A stretch of DNA of 64,000 bases, taken from Gemmatimonadota bacterium. Its GTDB lineage: Bacteria > Gemmatimonadota > Gemmatimonadetes > Gemmatimonadales > GWC2-71-9. Below the pieces are notes generated by a model. The model saw only the letters and a program-made list of their open reading frames with translations. It searched no databases and was not told the DNA's origin. The translations under genes were made by a program, and so were the position numbers. Shown one piece after another: positions 8,186-15,972 of this stretch; position 1 is the first letter of the stretch, and every line of letters begins with the position of its first letter. Location: contig JAZKBR010000009.1 in NCBI GenBank assembly GCA_040388535.1, forward strand, positions 7,736 to 71,735, given 5' to 3'.

Positions 8186-8198
8186 TCGAGTACCTCAC

Positions 8199-8310
8199 AC
8201 GCGACGCCTGGGGCCTCCGAGCCAGTCCAGTCCCCGACCGCAGACCAAGCACACAGGTGCGCGACACGAGCTTCGGGGACTACACGACTTCGGAGGCCCC
8301 AGGCGTCGCG
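8199..8310. repeat. Inverted-repeat element
   Basis: Left arm 8199-8236 (begins ACGCGACGCCTGGGGCC) and right arm 8273-8310 are imperfect reverse complements: the outer 20 bp are exact, the inner part carries a short mismatch (GCCAGTCCAG against the ACTACACGAC side). The 36-bp centre includes GACCGCAGACCAAGCACACA, also found in diverged form near 402-422. The right arm recurs as a single arm at 604-642. It is immediately followed by a copy of the CTTCGACT repeat family. No open frame lies inside. Confidence 0.75.
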
Positions 8311-8321
8311 TCTGCCAAAGG

Positions 8322-8366
8322 TCCTTCGACTTCGCACCCCTCCGGGGTGCTCCGCTCAGGATGACA
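8322..8366 (+). repeat. CTTCGACT-hairpin-CTCAGGATGAC repeat, copy 2
   Basis: TCCTTCGACTTC, stem GCACCCC / GGGGTGC with loop TCC, then CTCAGGATGACA. It abuts the inverted-repeat element on its left and lies 40 nt ahead of the RDD gene. Confidence 0.75.
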
Positions 8367-8405
8367 ACCCGGGGCGACGATCTTGCGGACAGGCTAGATA
8401 TCAGC

Positions 8406-8897
8406 ATGACAGATCCCGGTCCCGTATCACCCGCCGAGGCCGAGCGCTACTACGCCTCCTTCCCGCGCCGCCTCAATGCGCTCTCGATCGATCTCCTGAT
8501 CCTGATCGCCTACAGCGCGGTGATCTTCGCGATTCTCCCGGCAGGTTCCGCCCAGTCGCCGCTTAGGCCGATTCTCGCCGTGCTCTGGTGGGGAGGAGTC
8601 TTCCTCTACGAGCCACTCACCGTGGCTTTCCTCGGCGGCACCTTCGGCCACCAGCTCCAGAACCTCCGCGTCGTCGATAATCGTACCGGCGGCAACATCG
8701 GCCTGCCCAAGGCCGTGGCGCGGACGCTCGTGAAGATGCTCCTCGGCATCTTCTCCTTCCTCTCGATGTCCTTCTCGAAACGACATCAGGCGATCCACGA
8801 CATCCTGACGCATTCGTCGGTGCAGCTGCGCGATCCCGGCAAGGCACAGCCGACGCACTATGTCGTCGGCCCAAAGGCGGGGAGCAGCAGCACGTGA
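8406..8897 (+). CDS. RDD family membrane protein
   Basis: 163 residues. Features of the RDD family are visible: RRLNALSIDLLIL with the Arg and the Asp of the first helix, TFGHQLQNLRVVD after the second helix, and the closing RHQAIHDIL motif. Three hydrophobic segments are likely (about 24-42, 52-75, 105-122). RDD proteins sit in the inner membrane; some are linked to Na+/H+ exchange or stress, but the role of this one is open. The ATG is chosen because the longer frame upstream runs through repeats and an unrelated gene. It overlaps the next gene by 4 nt (GTGA). Confidence 0.85.
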   Translation: MTDPGPVSPAEAERYYASFPRRLNALSIDLLILIAYSAVIFAILPAGSAQSPLRPILAVLWWGGVFLYEPLTVAFLGGTFGHQLQNLRVVDNRTGGNIGLPKAVARTLVKMLLGIFSFLSMSFSKRHQAIHDILTHSSVQLRDPGKAQPTHYVVGPKAGSSST

Positions 8898-9547
8898 AGC
8901 GAGGGCTCCTCGTGCTGTTGTTCTTTGTGGCTTCAAAGCACCTGGCGGCGCAGCAATGCCCGCGCGGGATCGACTACGTGACAACCTTCGGCAGCGACAC
9001 TATCAGCGTGGAGCACGGCGAATTCCGGAGTGACTCGCTGGTGGGAAGCCTGCTCGGCATGGGCGGCCCGAACCAGTGGAGTTTCGTCCGCTACGAGGCC
9101 GTCTTCGGCGCCGATGGAATGTTCCGCGCCTTCGGCCAGGCGATCTGGCCCATCGCCGGAGACAGCGTCAAGGCGCCGGCGCAGGTGAGCGTGGTCTCCT
9201 TCGGCCCGCGCACCATTACCGCCACCGTCACCGATGTCAGGCGCGGCGCACAGGTGCAGACCGATTCTGTTGCGGCCGGCACGCTCCCATATATGGACAA
9301 CGTGCCGTTCTTTCTCGCTGCAATCGTGCGCAGGGTGGTGCTGCTGCAGCGAGACACGGTGCTGATTCCGACGCTCTGGCTGCACACGGGAGGGCATCAG
9401 GAAGTGTTCACCGTGGTGAAGCGCGGTGCCGATTCGCTCCAGATCACGACGCCACGGGTGAGTTGGCGAGTCGCCGTGAGCGATGGGCGGCTGCTGGGAG
9501 CGTTTCGGAGTGATAGTGTGAGTGTGGCGAGGGGGGCGTGCAGGTAG
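8894..9547 (+). CDS. Exported protein of unknown function
   Basis: 217 residues, GTG start coupled to the RDD gene. A signal peptide (GLLVLLFFVASKHLAAQQ) is followed by a beta-rich body with two cysteines (QCPRGI near the mature N terminus and the penultimate GACR), which could form a disulfide. No family recognised. The stop codon TAG is part of the first unit of the AGACTAG heptamer array that follows. Confidence 0.65.
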   Translation: MKRGLLVLLFFVASKHLAAQQCPRGIDYVTTFGSDTISVEHGEFRSDSLVGSLLGMGGPNQWSFVRYEAVFGADGMFRAFGQAIWPIAGDSVKAPAQVSVVSFGPRTITATVTDVRRGAQVQTDSVAAGTLPYMDNVPFFLAAIVRRVVLLQRDTVLIPTLWLHTGGHQEVFTVVKRGADSLQITTPRVSWRVAVSDGRLLGAFRSDSVSVARGACR

Positions 9548-9610
9548 ACGAGAGACGAGAGACTAGAGATTAGAGACTAGAGACTAGAGACTAGAGACTA
9601 GAGACTAGAG
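9546..9610. repeat. Heptamer array (AGACTAG)n
   Basis: Nine 7-bp units: two AGACGAG, one AGACTAG, one AGATTAG, then five AGACTAG and a partial unit. The first unit overlaps the stop codon of the preceding gene. A second array in the opposite orientation lies at 30886-30925, also across a stop codon. Confidence 0.9.
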
Positions 9611-9612
9611 GT

Positions 9613-9657
9613 TGTCATCCTGAGCGAAGCACCCCGCAGGGGTGCGCAGTCGAAGGA
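9613..9657 (-). repeat. CTTCGACT-hairpin-CTCAGGATGAC repeat, copy 3
   Basis: Reverse-oriented copy: TGTCATCCTGAGCGAAGC, stem GCACCCC / GGGGTGC with loop GCA, then GCAGTCGAAGGA. It directly abuts the heptamer array. Further GGAGCGGAGCGACAGC matches the outer flank of copy 1. Confidence 0.75.
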
Positions 9658-9704
9658 GCGGAGCGACAGCTCAGCCCTAGCGAGCGCGACCTCTTTTTCG
9701 TATC

Positions 9705-10916
9705 GTGAACTGTCCCGTCACATCACGCGAGCCCCCCTGCTCGGAGCTTCGATTGTCCCTCGCTGCGTCCGCCTCATCGCTCCGCGCGAATCTTCTGCGC
9801 CACTCGCTCCTCCCCGCCATCATTGCCTTCGGCCTCCTCCAGCCCGCCTACCCGGTCATCAAGGTCACGGGCGAGCCACCGATCTGGCGCCTTGAGCCGC
9901 TGGCCCGTATCGTCTCCCCCGATGGCGTCGGCTTCACGCAAATCGGCAGCGTGCTGCTCGATCCGCGTGGCGGGCTGTTGATCGTCGATCGCAAGGAGCA
10001 GGTGATCTATCGCTACGATGATGGCGGCAAGATGCTCGGCACCATCGGCCGCGTCGGCTCCGGGCCCTCCGAGTTCAGGGTGCCGTATGCACTCGGCTGG
10101 CTCGGTGACGAATTGATGGTGTTCGACCCGGAGAACGCGCGGATCCTGCGCTGGACGCGCGAGGCGAAGTACCTCGGCCAGATCACGCTGATGAGCAGGG
10201 CGGCCGGGGTGACACCCGTCTTTCCGTCCGCCGATGGTCAAGTCTGGTTGCGGCAAAGCGGGCGCGGACCTTCGGGGAATCGTCAGCAGAATTTCACCCG
10301 GTTCCCGGGGACCGGTCGAGGCGACACGATCTGGCTGCCCTACAATCCTCCCACCAGGAGTCCCAAGGTACCGACGGGCGGGAACGGGTTTGTCGTCTGT
10401 AACATCGGCGGAACGACGACGGAATTCGGCTCGCCGTTCAGAGAGCCGATGGCGCATCGCGTGGTGAGCGGGCAGAGCGAACTCGTGGAAATCAACAGCG
10501 TTGGCTATCAGCTGGCGGTGATGAAGTCATCAGGCGATACCATCCGCGTGCTGGAGCACGTCGTTGCCCCGGTGCCGATCAGCGAGGCGGAGTGGCAGAT
10601 GGGGTTGAAGGACTACAAGGAGTGGTCGGCTGAAAATCCCGCCGCAACGTGCACCGGTCGATTCATACGCCCGGTTGCCAAGCCCGCCATTCGCGATCTC
10701 GCCACTGATGACGGTGGTCGTGTCTGGGTCGAGCGTTACATGCGGACGGGCTTCCAGTGGGAGGCGTGGCAAGGGGACAAGATCGTCGGGGCGTTTGCGA
10801 TGCCCGACAGCGCCAGCAACCTGAACACGGCATTCGGCGGCGATCGGGTGGCGTTCGTGCGGTACCGCGAGGAAGATGGCGGGAGTGAAGTAAGGTTGTA
10901 CCGGATCCGGCGGTAG
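9705..10916 (+). CDS. Six-bladed beta-propeller protein (paralog 3)
   Basis: 403 residues with a GTG start; a later start is possible because the hydrophobic segment (LLPAIIAFGLLQPAYP) begins only around residue 35, giving an unusually long N-region for an exported protein. The hallmark TIGRVGSGPSEFRVPYALG is intact, followed by DELMVFDPENARILRW. The last blade contains VAFVRYREEDGGSEVRLY. It is most like the lipoprotein at 6515-7636 in blade order (both contain ISEAEW/ITDSEW before the penultimate blade), so they are probably recent paralogs. No lipobox is seen. Confidence 0.75.
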   Translation: MNCPVTSREPPCSELRLSLAASASSLRANLLRHSLLPAIIAFGLLQPAYPVIKVTGEPPIWRLEPLARIVSPDGVGFTQIGSVLLDPRGGLLIVDRKEQVIYRYDDGGKMLGTIGRVGSGPSEFRVPYALGWLGDELMVFDPENARILRWTREAKYLGQITLMSRAAGVTPVFPSADGQVWLRQSGRGPSGNRQQNFTRFPGTGRGDTIWLPYNPPTRSPKVPTGGNGFVVCNIGGTTTEFGSPFREPMAHRVVSGQSELVEINSVGYQLAVMKSSGDTIRVLEHVVAPVPISEAEWQMGLKDYKEWSAENPAATCTGRFIRPVAKPAIRDLATDDGGRVWVERYMRTGFQWEAWQGDKIVGAFAMPDSASNLNTAFGGDRVAFVRYREEDGGSEVRLYRIRR

Positions 10917-10919
10917 GCG

Positions 10920-11501
10920 ATGCTGCAGCTTCTGCGTCAGATCAATGGTATCGCCGAGATGCTGTTCGCGGCGGGCATCGTACTCGTGGTGGGGGTCGGG
11001 ATGATTGGCGGGCGACGCGGGCTGCGTAATCCGTGGGTCTACATTCCTTTGTCCTGGTCACTGACCGCGCTTTGCTTTGCCTTCTTCATGGCGTACCGGA
11101 ATGATCTCCCCGACCCGGGTACGACATACCATCGACTCTACGCTTTCCCTGGCCTCTTCACGTTCGTCGTGAGCTCCATCCTGGTTGGGCCGCTTGTTGC
11201 GTTGTGGGCCGGGTTCCGTCGAGGTAGCCAGATCGACAGGTTGATCCACGCCCACGAGTTTCCGGTCGACCGCGAGCAATTCTTCGAAGACGCCGAGCGG
11301 TATCGTGACACCGTGCGAGCACGTGCGATCGGAATGGTCACCCGCGCCGATCTTGAGGCTCTCCTCCCGCTCGTGCGCCAGACCGGCGGTGCTCCAGGCT
11401 ATGACTGGCTCACCGTGGACTGGGTGCAGGAGCAGCTGGCTGCGCTGCCGAGCCCGGATGCCGTCGCGGCGTTAGCGAGCCGCGCGAGGTTCAGCGCCTG
11501 A
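10920..11501 (+). CDS. Membrane protein with soluble C-terminal domain
   Basis: 193 residues. Three hydrophobic helices (about 15-31, 40-58, 75-98) are followed by a charged helical region of roughly 90 residues with DREQFFEDAERYRD and VTRADLEALLPLVR. The gene begins 3 nt after the propeller stop and is likely co-transcribed with it. No family was recognised. TATCTT at 11511-11516, shortly after the stop, may be a -10 box for the following gene. Confidence 0.65.
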   Translation: MLQLLRQINGIAEMLFAAGIVLVVGVGMIGGRRGLRNPWVYIPLSWSLTALCFAFFMAYRNDLPDPGTTYHRLYAFPGLFTFVVSSILVGPLVALWAGFRRGSQIDRLIHAHEFPVDREQFFEDAERYRDTVRARAIGMVTRADLEALLPLVRQTGGAPGYDWLTVDWVQEQLAALPSPDAVAALASRARFSA

Positions 11502-11541
11502 ATCCGAGGCTATCTTCGAAGGCCACTCCCCTGGAGCCCCA

Positions 11542-11937
11542 ATGAGTCGTCGCTTCCTTGTCGCCATGCTGATTTGTGCTGCAGTAAGCGTTGCCTGTTC
11601 CGACACCCCCACCGCGAGCGAGGGAGGCGTTGCGTTCATCCTCGTGACCGGACCGGTCAGCTCCGGGGCAATTGCCAAAGCGAGACTCGTCAACAACAGC
11701 GAAGCCAGAATCGAGGTTGGCGCGATCGGTTGCGAAATCACGACCGATCGTCAGGAAGCCGGAGGGTGGACTGAGGTGCCGCGCGGGGATGGCGTCTGTC
11801 CCCTGCCAGCGATCTTGATTCCGAGTGGACGCTCCTACTCGTTCGAGTTCGCGGCGCCAGCGACTGCGGGCACCTTTCGGCTGCGGACATCGTCGGGGGC
11901 CACGACGATCCTGTCACCACCCTTCCTCGTGAAGTAG
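11542..11937 (+). CDS. Small lipoprotein, beta-rich
   Basis: 131 residues with signal MLICAAVSVACSDT, a good lipobox. The mature part has alternating strands (KARLVNNSEARIEVGAIGC, then YSFEFAAP) and two cysteines (GCEI and VCPL) spaced about 30 apart, resembling an immunoglobulin-like fold with a possible disulfide. No known family assigned. It ends 4 nt before a VOC gene. Confidence 0.65.
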   Translation: MSRRFLVAMLICAAVSVACSDTPTASEGGVAFILVTGPVSSGAIAKARLVNNSEARIEVGAIGCEITTDRQEAGGWTEVPRGDGVCPLPAILIPSGRSYSFEFAAPATAGTFRLRTSSGATTILSPPFLVK

Positions 11938-11941
11938 GAGC

Positions 11942-12331
11942 ATGAAACCCACCTTCGAAAAGGCCTTCGGTTACCAGGGCGACGCTCTGGATCTCCCCGT
12001 CGCCGATGTCGCGGCCGCGCTGCCGTTCTACACGGCGGTGCTCGGATTTAATGTTGCGTCCGAGAGCGACGGGCCGCCGAAGCGGGCCGTGCTTGAGCGA
12101 GATGGGATCCAGATGGCGATAGTCGAGAACGGCGGGGATCCTACGCAGGACGGCTGCGCCTTTCACGTGACGCAACTCGAGCTGCTGTTCGAGGAGTTCA
12201 AGGCGAACGGGCTCGACAAGGTGTCGGCCAACTTCGACTACGAGACGCACGACGGCAACCGCTTCAAGGTGTTCTATGTGGTGGCGCCGGATGGGCTCTG
12301 CTTCTGGTTCGGGGAACGCCAACCGGAGTGA
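11942..12331 (+). CDS. VOC family protein (glyoxalase/bleomycin-resistance fold)
   Basis: 129 residues, the normal size of a single VOC domain pair. LDLPVADVAAALPFYTAVLGF is the first beta-alpha unit characteristic of the family and the C-terminal strand ends VVAPDGLCFWFGE with the Glu usually used as a metal ligand. The usual N-terminal metal His/Gln is not obvious in LDLPV, so metal binding is uncertain. VOC proteins include lyases, dioxygenases and drug-binding proteins; substrate unknown. Confidence 0.8.
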   Translation: MKPTFEKAFGYQGDALDLPVADVAAALPFYTAVLGFNVASESDGPPKRAVLERDGIQMAIVENGGDPTQDGCAFHVTQLELLFEEFKANGLDKVSANFDYETHDGNRFKVFYVVAPDGLCFWFGERQPE

Positions 12332-12446
12332 ATCCTTTGCGGGGGTAGGGTGAGATGCCGCACATGACGACTCGCTCGGGAGCCGAATGTACTGTTCGCG
12401 AGCCACAGGCGATCGCGAGTCGGTGGACGCTGCTGGGGCCGTCCCA

Positions 12447-12920
12447 ATGATGCGAATGAGCCGACTCTTGATTGTGAGCCTCCTGTACGGATGTGCTCGC
12501 AACCCGGCACCGAGCGATATCCAGCCAAGCGAGCGTGCGGCAGCGGGGTGCTACTCGCTTGCGGCCGGTGAGTGGATCGGGTCGAATGAGGCACTACTGC
12601 GCGCGCCGGCATTGAAGTTCCCCTTGCCGCGGCGAATCCGACTCTATGCTCAGGAGAGCGAGGTGCCGCTTCTCGGTCACTTGCGTCTTGAGCCCCAGCC
12701 GCCAAGGGGCAGTGTTTACCAGTCGGCAACGTGGCGCGGGGGGCCGGACAGCCTGGTGCTTGAGTGGTCGATGGAGGGCGGGCTCGGAACCCCGCTATTG
12801 ATTGTCACACTCGTTCCGCACGGAAAAGTGTATGAGGGGCGACAAAATGCCGAGTCCGACTACATCATTCCAGTGCCATACCGAATCGTGACTGCGCGCC
12901 GCACCTCGTGCGGCAGGTGA
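12447..12920 (+). CDS. Putative lipoprotein, unknown function
   Basis: 157 residues from the first of three closely spaced ATGs (12447, 12450, 12456); the longer frame to 12387 adds 20 residues without export features. Signal SRLLIVSLLYGCARN contains a lipobox. A conserved-looking GCYSLAAGEW follows, seen in several short Gemmatimonadota lipoproteins as far as I recall. The mature domain is beta-rich with a C-terminal YRIVTARRTSC. Function unknown. Confidence 0.6.
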   Translation: MMRMSRLLIVSLLYGCARNPAPSDIQPSERAAAGCYSLAAGEWIGSNEALLRAPALKFPLPRRIRLYAQESEVPLLGHLRLEPQPPRGSVYQSATWRGGPDSLVLEWSMEGGLGTPLLIVTLVPHGKVYEGRQNAESDYIIPVPYRIVTARRTSCGR

Positions 12921-12924
12921 GCAG

Positions 12925-13176
12925 TTGAACCAGCCCATCAAGACCTTCCACCAGGACCACGAACAGCACTGGGTCGCCGAGTTGGCGTGTGGCCACAGCC
13001 AGCACGTGCGGCACGAACCGCCGCTGATGACGCGGACCTGGGTGCTCACGCCGGAAGGGCGCGCTTCCCACCTCGGGACGACGCTCGACTGCAGCCGCTG
13101 CGACGAGGAGGATGCCGGTATCCGCGGACTCTGTGAGGAGGGGGCTGAGGAAGTGCGCGTGCGCCCCGCGAAGTGA
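12925..13176 (+). CDS. DUF3565 family protein
   Basis: 83 residues, TTG start. The sequence FHQDHEQHWVAELACGHSQH followed by VRHEPPLMTRTWVLTPEGR and LDCSRCDEE matches the DUF3565 pattern. Conserved His and Cys (CGH, CSRC) suggest a zinc-binding site, but the function of the family is unknown. It may start a few codons off; the TTG follows the lipoprotein stop by 4 nt, so the two are probably co-transcribed. Confidence 0.8.
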   Translation: MNQPIKTFHQDHEQHWVAELACGHSQHVRHEPPLMTRTWVLTPEGRASHLGTTLDCSRCDEEDAGIRGLCEEGAEEVRVRPAK

Positions 13177-13231
13177 CCGCCGTCCCCCGAGCGAGGTCAA
13201 TCCGGATAGTACGACACTCCCTGGGGGGACA

Positions 13232-14371
13232 ATGCGTGTATCAGGTGTGCGGGCGCGGAGCCTCGTGGGGCTCGTGATGTTGCTTCTGTCGGGCGCGGTG
13301 ACGATGGCGCTGATGAGCTGCAGCTCGCCGTCGCAGCCAACGACGCCACCGCCGCCACCCCCGCCGCCACCGCCACCGCCGCCACCTCCACCGCCACCGC
13401 CGCCACCACCTCCGCCGCCACCGCCGCCCGCGCCGGCCGGCACATGGGCGCTGATGCTCGACCGGCCGATCACGTCGAAGTATGAGGGGATCGCGTTTCC
13501 GGATTCACTCAACGGCTGGCTGATCTCGGATCGTGGTGACATCCTGCATACCGCCGATGGCGCGGTCACCTGGAACCTGCAGGCCAGCGGTCGCGGCTTC
13601 CTGCGGAGTCTCGATTTCCTCGATACCAGTCGTGGCTTTGCGGGCACGCTCTCGGGCGTGCTCTATCGCACCACCGATGCCGGCGCGAACTGGGTCGATA
13701 TCACCGCGAGTCTGCCGAAGGCGCCGATCGGCTTCTGCGGCATCGCGCACGTGGGGAACACGGTGCACGTCGTGGGGCGCTACCAGAATGCGACCGACTA
13801 TTTCCGCTCGATGGATGGCGGCGATAGCTGGGTGTACCAGAACCTCAACGCGTTCGCGCAGGGGCTCGTGGATGTTGTCTTCCTCGACGCGCAGACCGGC
13901 TTCATTGGCGGGATGGGGCCGAACGCCGTTGCGGGTCAGGGGATGCCGACCATTCTCAAGACGACCGATGGTGGCGTCACCTGGCGGACGGTGTTCACGG
14001 GCGAAGGCGCGATCGGTTACGCCTGGAAGATCTTCCCCATCACCTCACAAATCCTCTACGCCTCGCTCGAGAATTTCGACGGCACCAACCGGGTGGCGAA
14101 GTCGGTGGATGGTGGCGAGAGCTGGAATGTGCAGATCGTGGCGACGGGACAGGTGCTCGGCACCGCCGGTGGCTTGCAAGGGATCGGCTTCCTCGACGCG
14201 AATACCGGCTGGGTCGGCGGGTTCATCACCGGGATGTTTCGGACCACGGATGGCGGGGCCAGCTGGAGCAAGGTCGACCTGACGAGCGCGCTGATCAATC
14301 GCTTCCGGCGGCAGGGGAGCACGCTGATCACCGCCGGGACGAAGGGTGTGCTCCAGTACCGTGCGCCTTAG
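13232..14371 (+). CDS. Ycf48/BNR-like beta-propeller lipoprotein with polyproline linker
   Basis: 379 residues from the ATG preceded by GGGGGG. Signal and lipobox (LMSCSSPS) are followed by 28 consecutive prolines and then a propeller of repeated DGG.SW units (TDGGVTWRTV, VDGGESWNVQ, TDGGASWSKV) together with NGWLISDRGDILHTADGAV. That pattern is the Ycf48/sialidase-like BNR repeat, found in photosystem assembly factors and in many secreted bacterial proteins without that role. The proline run likely acts as a stiff spacer from the membrane anchor. Its codons are CCN mixtures, so it is not a simple trinucleotide expansion. Confidence 0.8.
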   Translation: MRVSGVRARSLVGLVMLLLSGAVTMALMSCSSPSQPTTPPPPPPPPPPPPPPPPPPPPPPPPPPPPAPAGTWALMLDRPITSKYEGIAFPDSLNGWLISDRGDILHTADGAVTWNLQASGRGFLRSLDFLDTSRGFAGTLSGVLYRTTDAGANWVDITASLPKAPIGFCGIAHVGNTVHVVGRYQNATDYFRSMDGGDSWVYQNLNAFAQGLVDVVFLDAQTGFIGGMGPNAVAGQGMPTILKTTDGGVTWRTVFTGEGAIGYAWKIFPITSQILYASLENFDGTNRVAKSVDGGESWNVQIVATGQVLGTAGGLQGIGFLDANTGWVGGFITGMFRTTDGGASWSKVDLTSALINRFRRQGSTLITAGTKGVLQYRAP

Positions 14372-14451
14372 GCGTTCCTCTGGCGGGAGATAGGGGAAGC
14401 GGGTAACGTGAAGCGGGTCACCCATTCCCCTCTGCCCGCCGAGATCAGACT

Positions 14452-14853
14452 ATGCGCTCCTTCGCTTCCGAACTTCGTATTGGACTCATCGCGGGTGTGG
14501 CGGCCGGTGCGGTCGTCCTCGGTGGACCGCGCCTCGTGACCGCTCTCAACGGCCGGAGCGCGTGGGATGATGTCGCGGCCCCGGCGCTGGGCGATCCGAT
14601 TGCCGCCGCACGCGCCGCCATCGCGAAGGGCGACGCCGAATTCATCGTGGTGCAGTCGCCGACCGAAACCACGATCCCCGGACTCGGCGCCGCGGGAATC
14701 ACGCCCACCACGTTGCGTTCCTACCGGATGTATTCGCCGGCGTCGACTGGTTTGCGGGGTGCGCGGTGGACGGCGTTCGAGGCACGGGTGCTGCCTTATG
14801 CGGCGGCATACAACGCCGTGGTGGAGACGGCGAGGTCGAGCAGGAGCAGCTGA
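14452..14853 (+). CDS. Small membrane-anchored or exported protein, unknown
   Basis: 133 residues. One N-terminal hydrophobic helix (IGLIAGVAAGAVVLGGPRLV) is followed by a short soluble domain with no recognised motif. No signal cleavage site is clear, so it may stay anchored. It stands alone with 80 nt before it and 57 nt after it. Confidence 0.5.
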   Translation: MRSFASELRIGLIAGVAAGAVVLGGPRLVTALNGRSAWDDVAAPALGDPIAAARAAIAKGDAEFIVVQSPTETTIPGLGAAGITPTTLRSYRMYSPASTGLRGARWTAFEARVLPYAAAYNAVVETARSSRSS

Positions 14854-14910
14854 TCACACGCCGCAGCTTCTGCTCTCCGTTGCACGACTTCCCCCACGTC
14901 GGAGCACGCC

Positions 14911-15972
14911 TTGCACTCGATCCGGATTGCCCCGCTCCTCCTTGCGGCAGCTGCGCTCTTCGCGCCTCTCGCGTCGGCGCAGTCGTTGCCGGCGCTGTCG
15001 CTCGATCATCCGAAATGGGTGTCTGCCGAGTCGTTCACCTCCGTCAGTGCTGTCCGCGAGCTCAAGGGCGGCGAGATTGTCGTCGCCGACCAGAGCGACG
15101 TCGGCGTGTACCTCCTCAGCGCGGTGGGGACGAATCGCCGCAAGCTCGGCCGGGCCGGTGCAGGGCCAAATGAATACGCGAGTCCCTCCGAACTGATTCG
15201 ACTACCCGGCGACTCGACCTTACTGCTCGATTTCAATGCGCGGCGCTACCTGATCATCGACCCGGTGGGGCGGCTGGTCGCGACGACGCCATTCCCGGCG
15301 GGCGCCCCTGACGGTCTGTCGATGATGCGAGGTGCCGACCACGAGGGGCGGATCTATTTCCAGGCGACTGGGTTTGCGGAGTCACCCTCTGGGCTGGTGG
15401 CGATCCAGCGGTGGGATCGCCGGAGTGGTCGAGTCGATAGTCTCGCGGTCGTTTTGGTCGCCAACCCGAAACCTTTCGAGCGGACAGTCAACGGGCACAC
15501 GGTGACCATCCGCCAGCTGGCGCCGTATGCACCGGTGGATGACTGGGCGGTCGCGCCGAGCGGGCGGTTGGCGCTGATCCGGGAGTCACCCTACTTGGTA
15601 GAATGGCGCGAGCTCGACGGACGGACAGTTCGCGGGGCCGCGGTGACCGCTGTGCCGGTCGCGGTTACTGATGCGGACAAGAAGGTGCGTGAGCCGCGCG
15701 GGCCGCCATTCACGCTCAACTATCCTGCGACCAAGCCGGTGATGCGTGTGGGCTACGCCGTCATCGACCCGGAGGACCGGGTTTGGGTACGTCGGAGCCA
15801 GAGCGCCACGGCAACGCAATCGGAGTGGGACATCTTCGATCGCACGGGGAAGCGGCTCGGTTCCAGGATGATTCCCTCGAACATGCGCATCGCTGCATTC
15901 ACTGCGCGAACCGTCTATGTGGTTCGTCGCGACAGCGATGATCTCGAGTGGCTCGAGGGGTATGCGCGGTAG
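14911..15972 (+). CDS. Exported six-bladed beta-propeller protein (paralog 4)
   Basis: 353 residues, TTG start directly ahead of a signal peptide (IAPLLLAAAALFAPLASAQS). The hallmark LGRAGAGPNEYASPSELI is clear, followed by LLLDFNARRYLIIDPVGRL. Blade spacing matches the other paralogs; the last blade is TVYVVRRDSDDLEWLEGY. It overlaps the downstream gene by 11 nt and therefore probably forms a two-gene operon with a carboxypeptidase-regulatory-like protein. Confidence 0.75.
   Translation: MHSIRIAPLLLAAAALFAPLASAQSLPALSLDHPKWVSAESFTSVSAVRELKGGEIVVADQSDVGVYLLSAVGTNRRKLGRAGAGPNEYASPSELIRLPGDSTLLLDFNARRYLIIDPVGRLVATTPFPAGAPDGLSMMRGADHEGRIYFQATGFAESPSGLVAIQRWDRRSGRVDSLAVVLVANPKPFERTVNGHTVTIRQLAPYAPVDDWAVAPSGRLALIRESPYLVEWRELDGRTVRGAAVTAVPVAVTDADKKVREPRGPPFTLNYPATKPVMRVGYAVIDPEDRVWVRRSQSATATQSEWDIFDRTGKRLGSRMIPSNMRIAAFTARTVYVVRRDSDDLEWLEGYAR

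Noticed and set aside
7548-8405. Extension of the RDD protein to a 449-residue product
   Set aside because: The added part is an out-of-frame reading of the propeller end, the membrane-protein gene and two repeats; the RDD domain begins just after ATG 8406.
9546-9610. CRISPR-like or telomere-like array
   Set aside because: Pure 7-bp tandem units without spacers; a simple-sequence array.
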